64,000 nt of DNA, taken from positions 40,790,348-40,854,347 of the forward strand of contig NC_134825.1 in NCBI RefSeq assembly GCF_004210375.1, written 5' to 3'. The notes beneath the pieces were generated by a model. That model made no database searches. It saw only the letters and a list, made by a program, of their open reading frames with translations, and was not told the DNA's origin. Shown here piece after piece: positions 24,091 to 34,295 of the stretch; the first letter of the stretch is position 1; the number at the start of each line of letters is the position of its first letter. Position numbers and translations under genes: made by a program. The stretch comes from Tachypleus tridentatus. Its lineage: Eukaryota; Arthropoda; Merostomata; Xiphosura; Limulidae.

Positions 24091-24343
24091 TGGGCCCGGC
24101 ATGGCCAAGCGTTCGATTCGTAATCCGAGGGTCGCACCAAACATGCTCGCCCTCCCAGCCGTGGGGGCGTTATAATGTGATGGTCAATCCCACTATTCGT
24201 TGGTAAAAGAGTAGCCCAAGAGTTGGCGGTGAGTGGTGATGACTAGCTGCCTTTCACCTGGTCTTACACTGCTAAATTAGGAACGGCTAGCACAGATAGC
24301 CCTCGAGTAGCTTTGCGCGAAATTCAAAAAACAAAACAACAAC
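24091..24343 (+). mobile_element. SINE family A with shortened head
   Basis: GGGCCCGGCATGGCCAAGCG joins GTTCGATTCGTAATCC and then GGTCGCACCAAACATG, missing the B-box arm. Flanked by a perfect 10 bp duplication ATTAGCGAAG (24,081-24,090 and 24,344-24,353), so it transposed in this form or was shortened afterwards. Confidence 0.93.
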
Positions 24344-24353
24344 ATTAGCGAAG

Positions 24354-25159
24354 CAACTGATGATCCAGTGCATTCTTATCAGTATATGTTTGTGTGTTCA
24401 TTTACAACGTTATGCATTTCTAGTTATTTGATTGTATGAAACTGATCTCTTTAATTCTTAAGTTAGTTTTAAGTAACAACATATTTTGCGAGAGAAGTTT
24501 AACAATAACAATAAAAAAAAAGAAGTGAAATTGCATACGTGAGTACGTTTTCCACTTATAGGTTAAGCTGAAGAACCGTTTCATAAAGCTGGTTTCATAT
24601 TTGCAAAACACTTTATCGGGTACGTAAAAAGGCTTAACAAAAGCGTTTGTAATATTCAATCGTAAGCCTTTTAGATTAGAGATTCAAAGTGAGTTGTTTT
24701 CTTTTTATGAAATGACTTTGAAGTGTTTGCATGATGAAACTATGCAATGAAAGTGAGGATTGTATCCATTACATTTTTGTTGTAAAACAGATCACACAGG
24801 CTTGGTTTTATTACCTTGAAATTTTTACATGTTCTACAGTAATTTCTGTAAGCTGAATCGAAAATGATATCCATTTTTCTCTAGCAAGTACAGATTTTTC
24901 ACAAAAGGTCACATGTACTTTTACATTAGTAAATTATTTTCATTGAAATCGGGTCACATTTTGTTATGCTTGAAATTCTGACAACCAGTGGTTAACTGGT
25001 TATAGATCAATCGCGACGTGAGAGTCTTATCGATCCTTCTAGAACCCATAGTAAAGAAACTGCTATTATGTAAACGGTCAACAGGCTGCACGACGTGTAA
25101 TTTCTGGATTTGGTGAGATATTTGGATGTTCTAAAGGATTCTTTAGGGATTTAAGGATC
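24354..25159. other. No recognised gene
   Basis: AT-rich; a 79-codon minus frame at 24,420-24,659 looks like chance. Confidence 0.4.
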
Positions 25160-26530
25160 CAGACTTCGGGTCATGAACTTACTTACAGAAGTCATGAGAA
25201 ATAATTTATACCAAATTTTATCACAAAATGGTTCACTGATTTATTGCAACAATATTGCTAAATTAAAGCTAACACTAGGAGCTGCCGTCTGTGAATCAAG
25301 AGAGTGGTAACTTCTAATTGTTTGTTTTTTTTAATTTTGCGCAAAGTTACTCAAGGGCTATCTGCGCTCGCTGTCCCTAATTTAGCAGTATAAGACTAGA
25401 TGGAAGGCAACTAGTCATCACCACCCACCACCAACTCTTTTACCAACCTATAATGGGATTGACCATAATATTATAACGCCTGCAGGGCTAAAAGGGTGAG
25501 CATGTTTGGTGCAACGGGGATTCAAACCCACGACCCTCGGATTACTAGTCGAATGCCTTAACCCACCTGGCCATGCTGGGCCCAACTGCTAATTAATTCC
25601 TCAAAAAGAAATCTCGAAGGAATTCTTCTTTTTAATGGTAACATATATGCATCTGTTTTCATCACTCATTCGAGTCACTTGAAAGAAATGTTAGAAAATC
25701 TAGAACTTCTTAATAAGTCCAAATACAAAGAATATAGTTAACTACCTTGTGGAGACTTAAAAGTTCTTTGTACGTTTTTAAGTCAACAATCCGGTTATAC
25801 AATGTTTCCATATCTTTTGTGTGAATGTCACAGCAGAGCATGAAATGAACACTGGATAAAGAAGTAACGACCACGCAAAGTTAGCCTGATACCAGGGTCG
25901 AGAAACAATGAACATGGAAGCTTGGTTGACGCAAAGAAATTCCTATTACCTTCGATTTACCTAAAACTGGGCTTGATGAAGCAGTTTGTAAAGGTCTTAA
26001 ACAAAGTTGGTGACTGTTTCAAGTATCTGCGTGGAAAATGCTCAGCTCCTTCAGAAACGAAACTTAAATAATGGATTTTTTCTAGGCCTTACATTGGGAA
26101 ATTGACTTCGGATAAACAACTTGAAAAGACAATGAGTAAAGTTGAAAAATAAACGTGGATTGCCTTCAAAGGTGTTATTGACAAATTTTTGGGAAACAAG
26201 GATCCAAATTACGAAAATATTGTCAGTAATATGCTTAATAAATTCAAATGGTTGGGTTGTAATAAGGGTTTAAAAGTTGATTTCATTCACTTATACATTT
26301 ATTTTTTCTCTAAAAATCAAATTGTCGTCAGCGAAGAACAATGGGAAATGTTTCATCAAGGCATGAGGGAAATGGATATGAGGTATCAAGGAAGGGAAAA
26401 CGTCAGCATGGTGGCTGATTACTGGAGGTCATTGAAACGAGATGCTCCAGGCGCAATACCTAAACGAAAGATTATCACACGTAGCTTTGAAAGTAAAAGA
26501 CATAGAATTCACAAACAAAAATTAAGATGA
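25160..26530 (+). pseudogene. Relic of an uncharacterised dispersed gene family, split by a SINE
   Basis: Plus-strand frames give, in order, SLIYCNNIAKL and ESREW (25,233-25,305), then across the inserted SINE LINSSKRNLEGILLFNGN (to about 25,645), CGDLKVLC...YTMFPYLLCECHSRA (25,750-25,845), YLKLGLMKQFVK (25,960-26,000), and an open 113-codon end (26,189-26,530) with SEEQWEMFHQGMREMDMRYQG and MVADYW. I recall proteins of this pattern (EQGERFHQDI, MERRYQG, MADYCW) as unnamed predicted proteins repeated many times in arthropod and cnidarian genomes, probably transposon-borne; the activity is unknown. Several stop codons interrupt it, so it is dead. Removing the SINE and one copy of its target duplication brings the two halves back into one frame. 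Confidence 0.65.
25320..25583 (-). mobile_element. SINE family A inserted in the dispersed-family relic
   Basis: Full-length reverse copy from TTTGCGCAAAGTTACTCAAGG to GGCCATGCTGGGCCC. Flanked by AACTTCTAATT (25,309-25,319) and AACTGCTAATT (25,584-25,594), an 11 bp duplication with one mismatch. Confidence 0.93.
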
Positions 26531-27117
26531 ATGGGGACGCATGTTCGTTTGGCATTATTGTTCTTCCCTTTTCCTCGGTTTGTTTGTATTTTAGTTAACA
26601 ATCATGATAATACAAAATGTTCATTGTGGTAAACGAAATAATAATTTAATCTAAGTAAGGTTTTATTTCAGATTTATCAAAAAATCCTTACATGCCAAGA
26701 AAAAAAAAAAAGAATATTATTTTCGAAATTTGCGTAGCTGATTTATGGAAAATCCAAAACAACTTTTTATGAAGTTTAAATTTACAGGCCTATGTTATTT
26801 ATTTTAATGCATGTTTAAAATATTACCTTATGAAATTATCAATTTAACTGTACATAAGGAAAACCAAAATTATGATTATATCAAAAATTGAGATAATAAT
26901 TAAAATAAATGATGTAAACAATTTGTTCTTGATATGTATTTCTGATAAATTTATTTTATTATTCAAGGTTGTTCTTAAAGAATTTTTCTTATTAGGTACT
27001 GTATCTGGATGTTAATCTACAAAGTAGCTTAACAAAATTTGTTAGAAACAACATTTTGAAAAAAAAATGTATCCGATAATAATTTCAAAAGTAGATATGT
27101 CCTTCGTATAGAGTGTA
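26531..27117. other. No recognised gene
   Basis: Very AT-rich sequence without open frames of note. Confidence 0.5.
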
Positions 27118-27217
27118 TGTGTTTGTTTTCTTATAGCAAAGCCACATCGAGCGATCTGCTGAGTCCACCTAATTGTAAATCCGTAGACTTACTATTGTAC
27201 CAGCGGTGAACCTCCGT
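27118..27217 (-). mobile_element. SINE family C with internal deletion
   Basis: GTTTTCTTATAGCAAAGCCAC tail and GTAAATCCGTAGACTTAC head are clear; the B-box region between CTGAGTCCACC and TAAATCC is missing. Confidence 0.75.
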
Positions 27218-27640
27218 GCAGAAAGAAGCAATTTGGGTGATGAGTTGACAAGAAAAAAATATCAAGTTATTGACTAGTAAATTTGTGTGTGTGTTTCAGT
27301 TGTATTTGAGGTACCAGTATATGTAAAGGGAGTAGATTTACTCATTTAATCTCTTTAAAAGGTATTGACTATAACAGCAAAACATGATATAATTAAAAAA
27401 TAAATAAATAAATCCACTCGTGTTAAACATTTTGTTAAAAAAAGAAGGATTATGGGAAATGGTTAAAGTGGGCCTCTTTAACGATTTTATGTTTACCTTG
27501 AGTTCCCAGTCCAATGTTAGAACTAAAACCAGCTAACCTTGGTTGTACCTAAGAATTACATCAGGTCACTTGGTTGTTGGCTACATTCCAGGAGTGGCTT
27601 CACTCAGTAAAGACTAACTGCCACGTTTTTCTCTGTCTAG

Positions 27641-27690
27641 CACCTACCGACAGACTCGGGATGTCTTAACAAAAATATTACAAACTGGAG
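27641..27690 (+). other. Candidate internal exon of 50 bp
   Basis: A long pyrimidine tract TTTTTCTCTGTCTAG precedes it and GTAATATT follows. In phase 0 it reads HLPTDSGCLNKNITNW plus two bases, with a possible N-glycosylation site (NIT). It could follow the signal-peptide exon at 23,539. No homology recognised. Confidence 0.25.
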
Positions 27691-28840
27691 GTAATATTTT
27701 AGAAATTTTTCCGTGAAGAAAGTTCTTTACACACCAGTTAGAGGCAAGTCTCATCAGTTTCAAAAACACCCGAGGAAAAATATTATTTTCGCTTTCCCTT
27801 CTCTAAACTTTCCCACGTTGCTAATAAAATAATTAATCCGATTTTAATCATTTAAACATAAATTCATAGGTAAGGAACTCTGGCCTTGAATAACAAATAC
27901 TTTTGTAAGTAAAAATATGACTTTCAAAACATCATAAAATAAAAACAGGTTCAACATTTTAAATGTTAAACTTATAGTAAAATATTGATGTTAGCTGGTT
28001 TTTATTCCCATTCTTCCAAGACCTTTATTTCCATGTAGGGAGTATATAGACTGAGCAAATACTAATTATTTATCTAAGTCAAATGTCGTGTGTCGTGTGG
28101 ACATTTTGATCAATTTAGCACAACAGTACTTTTAAATTTTAATTTAAAAAATTAGGGTTGTACAACATTCATCGACTTTTTACCTAAATCAGAATTTGAA
28201 TAAGATTAGAATTATGCTATAACTTCTAACAAAAAAGGCAACAACTGGAAATAATTTTACGTGTGAAAAATACTTAAGTATAAACGTTGGACTGGAAATT
28301 ATTTATGCATGGATAATTTTGCTGTTATGCATCTCTGATTGAAAATAACATCAATAAAAGCTCACTATGTATGAATGAGTAGCAAACTCAAATGATAATA
28401 ATCTAAGGAATAAAGAAAGTTGAGATTCAACAAAAAATGCACAAGCATTTCCTTATCTCAAAATGTACGAAGCTCAGTTTTTTTTAAGTTGAACAGTTTC
28501 AAAACACCGTTATAATTCAGACTGCATATGTTGAAACTAAACGTATTTTTTTAATTTGTTATATGTTGATTACAAAAAGTAAAGTAAATAGAATACTGTT
28601 TTCAGTGATGATAAAGAAATGTATTGTTTTTTTTTATACGTGCTAGATTATTTACAGTAGGTGTTTGTGATTTGTTGGCGGTAACTTTCTAAAATAATCA
28701 AACAGCACGCAGTCCATTTACTTTAAAATAATATATTAAAACAAGTCAAACATATATACACATGTTTGTTACAATGTTAGTTATCGCACTTGTGTCCAGA
28801 GCTTTAAATAATTGTCTCTTTTTCGTCATATTCCACACAG
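27691..28840. other. No recognised gene
   Basis: AT-rich; apart from the splice-like signals noted at its borders I see no feature. Confidence 0.4.
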
Positions 28841-28936
28841 GCTGATTCATTTACGTCAGAATCCAATATGACAAGACGAGTATTCTTCTTGCTCTGTTAT
28901 TACAATACAGTTTATGATGATTTTACTTTAAAATAA
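28841..28936 (+). other. Candidate terminal exon
   Basis: TCTCTTTTTCGTCATATTCCACACAG is a strong acceptor. In phase 0 the segment is open for 31 codons (ADSFTSESNMTRRV at the start) and ends in TAA at 28,934-28,936. Phase 0 fits direct joining to the signal-peptide exon at 23,614, giving a 49-residue product, but does not fit the phase of the 27,641 segment. Confidence 0.25.
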
Positions 28937-29291
28937 TTACTATACATCTTTTATGACTGAATACAAATCACACAGTCTAGATCTGTTTATCTCGAACTAC
29001 ACTTTGCATGCGTTCTTATAGATCGACAGAAGAAGTCTAGAATTTTCCACACATTACTAAATATTATGATGCAATGACACTCAATTAAAAGAACAAGAAA
29101 AACTCAGACAGTTCTAATAACACGATGCAATGATATCACTATTCCTTTAAAAAAGGTTATAAATTTGTTATTAATTTTTTTTAATCTTTTACTTACGGTA
29201 ACATATATCAGTATTAACCTATTGTAAAACTATCTATTGTTTTGAAAACAAATATTTAATTTGTGTTTGACATATATAGTCACTAGTTTTT

Positions 29292-29412
29292 TACTCCCGC
29301 TGGTACAGCTGTAAGTCTTCGGATTTACAACGCTAAAATCAGGGGTTCGATTCCTCTCGGTGGGTTCAGCAGATAGCCCGACGTGGCTTTGCTATTAGAA
29401 AACATACACACA
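29292..29412 (+). mobile_element. SINE family C, full length
   Basis: TCCCGCTGGTACAGCTGTAAG head, AGGGGTTCGATTCC B box, ATAGCCCGACGTGGCTTTGC tail and ACACAC end. Flanked by a perfect 11 bp duplication CACTAGTTTTT (29,281-29,291 and 29,413-29,423). Confidence 0.92.
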
Positions 29413-29877
29413 CACTAGTTTTTATTATCCATTATTTAATTTACAATTGTAATCTTAGTAGTGTTACTTTTCCTAAATATTCAAAGAACTTATTGTAAAC
29501 ATGGTAATGAATACATAAAAGAAATAAATACGATGTTGAAAAAAAATAATTACATTAAACTCCGACTCAGATTTTAATACGAAATTTTCACGTGATAGTT
29601 GAGCAATTTAACCACTGTTACATCCAATTTTTTATCATCAAATCTTAATAAATAATTGATATCCCTAATTAAGCTATCATGTTATTCTGATTTATAACTG
29701 TACTTTAATAATTTCTTCTATGCTTGACGAGTTAATAATTGAAAAAGATATAAACATCGCCCCTTAACTGGAATTTAAACTCGAGATTTACTCTTGAGAT
29801 AAAACACTGACCCGACTTGAACGTTACTAATGGAGATTCGAGCGTTACCGACAACGTAAGTGTTACCAACACGTCTG
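29413..29877. other. No recognised gene
   Basis: AT-rich, short frames only. Confidence 0.5.
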
Positions 29878-30126
29878 GTTTTAAATTTTGCACAAAGATA
29901 CACGAGGGTTATCTGAGCTAGCCGTCCATAATTTGGTAAAGAAAGGCTAGAAAGAAAGCAGCTAGACATTACCACCCACCGCCAACCCTTGAGCTACTCT
30001 TTTACCAACGAGCAGTTGGAATGATAGTCACCTTATAGCACCCCCACGGCTGAAAGGGCGAGTATATTTGGTGGGACTTAGATTCGAACCCGCGTCCCTG
30101 AGATTGCGAGACAAGTGCTCTAACGT
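29878..30126 (-). mobile_element. SINE family A, diverged
   Basis: Reverse copy with recognisable tail (TTTTGCACAAAGATACACGAGG), body and head (GATTCGAACCCGCGTCCC), with many substitutions, ending in GTGCTCTAACGTCA. Confidence 0.85.
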
Positions 30127-30507
30127 CAAGTACAAAACAGAGAGTGGTATTTAGATATATAGATAAGAAATGCAACTTACAAGCAGGTTGTTTAATAGGC
30201 TGTATGGACCAAACCTCTCTAAAAAATATTTTTCTTCTCTTTTCTAATACTTCGTACGTGGTTTTTTTAACGCTAAACCTAAAAGTCGACTTTACTTTAT
30301 ACTAAAATCTAACATTCCCTACTCTGTTGCGAGCATGTTTGTCAACTGGAACCTAATACAGAACAGGAATATTCGGAAAAAGCCCAAAACTCGTAACTTC
30401 TTCCAGAATAACGCTTTCTTCTTCTATGTTTCGTTTCTCAATACAAATAAATCCCTAATAAATGCCATTTTCTTTTCCATTTCTGTGGAGTCGAGTGAAA
30501 GCATGTA

Positions 30508-30780
30508 CACTACATGGCCAAAAGTATATGGACACCCAACCATCACACCCTATGTGCGTGTTGAACATCTCGTTCTAAAACCATGGGCATTAATATGGAG
30601 CTTGTGTGGTCCATCGCTTCGTGGCTGAGCTTTTCCACTTCACAATAACAGCACTTATAGTTGACCAGGAGATTGCATGGCTGTAAGCTTCATTTTATGC
30701 ACCTGTTAGAAATGGATGTGGCAGAAATAGTCGAACCCACTAATTAGAAAGGATGTTCACATAATTTTGGCTATATAATG
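30508..30780 (-). mobile_element. Non-autonomous deletion derivative of the Tc1-like element at 39,635
   Basis: Ends CACTACATGGCCAAAAGTAT and its imperfect inverse, flanked by TA. The first 95 bases match the left end of the 39,635 element, the next part matches its region near 40,555-40,640 (TGGCTGAGC, CACAATAACAGCAC), and the last part matches its right end (GATTGCATGGCTGTAAGC). Two internal deletions thus turned a 1.2 kb transposon into a 273 bp one that keeps both ends. Confidence 0.85.
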
Positions 30781-30782
30781 TA

Positions 30783-31290
30783 CCTTTGCTACCTACTAAA
30801 CTGACTAGCAACCGTATTACAATCCTTAACTAATATTCAGTTGGACCACCTTTTGCTGTGATAACTCAGCATGCTGTAGGCTCTACAAGATATCAGAAAG
30901 TGTCTTGTTCGAATGTGAGTCAATTATTGAAGAGTATTGTTCACAGGAGTTATCAGAGAATTACGGTGACCAAGCTCTTCTCAAAATGGTAATTCGCACT
31001 GAGAACCGGTGATTGTGCTTACCAAGGAAAATAACTGAATTTACTGTCATGCTCTTTGGACAAATTTCAGACAATACGAGTACAGTGGGTCATTGCATTA
31101 TGGTATTAAGAAAGTCACTTTCTATGATATTGAATACGCTGCTTTGTGAGGTGAATATAGTTGCCAATAAAGTTCAAATATGCTTTCTGTGTTATTCGAC
31201 AATCTAAAATAACCAAAACTCCAAAACTTCGTTACAAAAATGTTTCCCATACCATTACACCACGTCTAACAGTTTGTGCTGTAAGAGTTC
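30783..31290. mobile_element. Possible remnant of a second DNA transposon
   Basis: Phrases such as CAGTTGGACCACCTTTTGC near 30,838 and CCATACCATTACACCACG near 31,247 are typical, from memory, of the reverse strand of Tc1-group transposase genes. No frame can be followed and no ends are visible. Confidence 0.3.
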
Positions 31291-31400
31291 CCAGTGGGTA
31301 AGCAATTAGTTTACAGACTGAGTGTTAAACATTGGGATTCCATTCCCCCTGATGGACAGAGTAAATACACCCTATTGTTTAGCAACACCCTTAATCACAA
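31291..31400 (+). mobile_element. SINE family B/C, decayed
   Basis: CCCAGTGGGTAAGCAATTAG head, GGGATTCCATTCCCCC B-box region and CCCTATTGTTTAGC tail in the right order. Confidence 0.5.
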
Positions 31401-32004
31401 AATTTGTTTCTCTTTATTAGAAGAATTTCTGCTGTGATTCAAAACCTAAATGTAAAACGTAAAGATAATCCGTTAACAGTTACACATCTCGCTGTCTATC
31501 AGTCCAACTTTTCCTTCCATAAACTTTGACGTTTTATGTTTATGGGCATTTACGTATTTAGTGCTATGGTTTTATGTACTATTCTCTTAATCTCACTAAA
31601 GAAACGTGATTCCGAGTTTTGAAACCGAAATAAACATTTTAGAATAGTCTTGGAAAATATGTAATTTATTAGAAATAATAAACTCTTATACTTGACTTCT
31701 CAGAGTGAATGTAATAACTTAAACAGAACTTTATTACTTTTATTAGTACTACTGACTCTTTGTTTACATTTATTCGTTCAATAAAATTGTGACTAAACAC
31801 CCTATTTTAAAAACAAATAGTTGTGTGTCTCGATATCAATTATATTTATTGGTAACATATTTGTTTTCTTTTCTGCTCCACATTAAGAAACTAATAGCGA
31901 TATCAGACATAACGTTAGTTTTGAATTTAAGCAAAAGCCTTAAATTATTATTCAGGTCATTCGATATGTATTATTCTATATTTATCAAAATACAGCTCGT
32001 CAAA
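31401..32004. other. No recognised gene
   Basis: AT-rich; a 72-codon frame at 31,789-32,007 has no recognisable content. Confidence 0.45.
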
Positions 32005-32376
32005 TGAATGGATTTAAATTGTTTGTTTCGTATAGAAGTTTACCCTTAAACTATATATATATAAACACGGTACGTTTGAGCTGATAAACTAGAGGAGCTA
32101 GTCAACAGTAACGTTCTTGGGTTACTTTTGTCTAACTGAATAGTGGAATTTGATGTTAATTATTATGGTGCAACCACTGCTCCAAAGCAGTGAATGGATT
32201 TAAATTGTTTGTTTCGTATAGAAGTTTACCCTTAAACTATATATATATAAACACGGTAAGTTTGAGCTGATAAACTAGAGGAGCTAGTTAACAGTAACGT
32301 TCTTGGGTTACTTTTGTCTAACTGAATAGTGGAATTTGATGTTAATTATTATGGTGCAACCACTGCTCCAAAGCAC
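32005..32376. repeat. Tandem duplication of a 186 bp unit
   Basis: Copies 32,005-32,190 and 32,191-32,376 differ at only about three positions (GGTACG/GGTAAG, GTCAAC/GTTAAC, and the last base). The near identity against decayed surroundings indicates a recent event. The unit contains a short TATATATATA run. Confidence 0.95.
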
Positions 32377-32408
32377 GGAGTGTTTTTTTTTGTTTTTTTT
32401 TAAGAATG

Positions 32409-32531
32409 GTGTGTGTGTGTGTTTTCTTATAGCAAAGTCACATCAGGTTATCTGCTGAGCCCACCGAGCGGAATCGAACCCCTGATTTTAGCATTGTAAA
32501 TCCGTAGACTTACCGCTGTACCAGCAAGGGG
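32409..32531 (-). mobile_element. SINE family C
   Basis: GTGTGTGTGTTTTCTTATAGC tail, GAATCGAACCCCTGATTTTAG B-box region, and GTAGACTTACCGCTGTACCAGC head in reverse orientation. Confidence 0.9.
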
Positions 32532-33309
32532 TTATTAGAATGATCAAACAGCTCTCAGATTTGGCGAAAGAAGAGTGAATAAATGACTCGGTTTGTCAAC
32601 ACTTATGGTTTTTATGCTATACCTATTATAAATTCGAAGCTCGATCCTCGCGGTGACTATGTCACAGATAATCTATTCTTTGTGTCTGCGCTGAAACAAA
32701 CATAAGCTCTCGCACTTCTTTAGTTGTATATTGTTCTAACAGTTTCATTTATTTATCCTATCAGGAAGTTTACCTATTGAATCATTATACAAAAGTTGGT
32801 GATTTATGACAAATATACATGCTATTAGAATACACCACTTACACAGGCAAAGTTGATCACATAACATTGCTTTTAATGTTTTATCACAAAACATTCTCAG
32901 AATGAAGGATCACAAATGCAAAGAACGACAAAACTGAAAATAAGCACTTTCATCATCACATTATGTTGCATGATTTTGAAGATTTGTGTTAATCGTTTAA
33001 GACAAATAGACTCAGTATATTCACTTAGATCGGTTTGGCTTGTCGCATGTATAACTATGAAATCAAAACCATACCATGCCCTACAGATGTCGCTATAAAG
33101 GTTATTCACAGGGGGTACGCTTACGTCACTTAATTAACACCTAAGGGTATTCGAATACATCTTATCTACGTGTCACTGGCCTTAACTTTCCCTGCACATG
33201 CCGAAAAGATATGTTATTTGTCTGTTTCTTAGGAATTCAGTCCACTAGCCGATGTTAAAAACCTTAGGATAAAATCACGAACTCCAGTTGTAGCTTTTTT
33301 AATGATACG
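32532..33309. other. No recognised gene
   Basis: A faint SINE B/C-like trace lies at about 32,640-32,705 (TCGATCCTCGCGGTG). Otherwise nothing; overlapping frames of 60-70 codons on both strands near 32,900-33,100 look like chance. Confidence 0.4.
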
Positions 33310-33329
33310 NNNNNNNNNNNNNNNNNNNN
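33310..33329. other. Sequence gap, 20 N
   Basis: Run of 20 undetermined bases. Confidence 1.
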
Positions 33330-34018
33330 ACACGCTTGTTTTATGTATACATTTTCCCTTTTTTATATATCGACACTTTAGTAATTCTTCTACCGATTTC
33401 TTTTCGAACTTTGCTTTTATTACTTGTTACTTCCTGTTCCCCTGAAAGTAGCCTGAGTGCTATATTGAACATTAAGGAGGAAAACATGATTCATAATTTC
33501 AGAATCGTATATAATTCGGCATATTAACCATTACTATACTTGTTCTATCCCAGCCGACCTGATGAGCCCTGATACTTGGAATGGTCATTTTAAACACTGG
33601 ATATAGCAGATATGGTGTGATTGTCATATCGTTATGCTTTCTCCTTTACTTTCATTCTTATATCATTACGATTAAACTTAATAATATTATCATTTTTTTA
33701 AAATTTTTCTTAACTGTTTATGAAAAAAAAAATGTATGTGGGTTATAATTTTCTGGGTTACAATACCCCTAATACTATACGAGTAAAACAAAAAATGCCA
33801 TGCAAACTGTCACCACCTAGGGTCATTATTGTTTTTATTTAAAGTTTACGGCAGCGGAGAAATCTTCCTATCATTTTGCAATTTCAAACAAAAAAAAATC
33901 AATATGAATCTTACACGTCAAAGATCGAATGTATTAATATAACACATGATCAAATATTTGGTAGCCATGTTCCAACAAGTACATGTTTCTGATAATATGA
34001 TTTAATAGCCATATTGAA
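33330..34018. other. No recognised gene
   Basis: AT-rich sequence with homopolymer runs; nothing identifiable. Confidence 0.5.
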
Positions 34019-34295
34019 GGCCCGACATGGCCAGGTGGAGTAAGGCATTCGATTCGTAATCTTAGGGTCGCGGGTTCGAATCCCCGTCACATTAAAAGTG
34101 TTCGCCCTTTCAGCCATGGGAGCGTTCTAATGTAGCGACGAATCCCACTATTCGTTGGAAAAAGAGTAACCCAAGAGTTGGCGGTGAGTGGCGATGACTA
34201 GCTGCCTTCCATCTAGTCTCACACTGCTAAAATAGGGACGGTTAGCATAGATACACTTCGTGTAGCTTTGCGCGAATTAGAAAAACAAACAAACA
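34019..34295 (+). mobile_element. SINE family A, full length
   Basis: GGCCCGACATGGCCAGGTGG head, GGGTTCGAATCCCCG B box, full body and AAACAAACAAACAA end. CATATT occurs just before and just after and may be a short target duplication. Confidence 0.93.
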
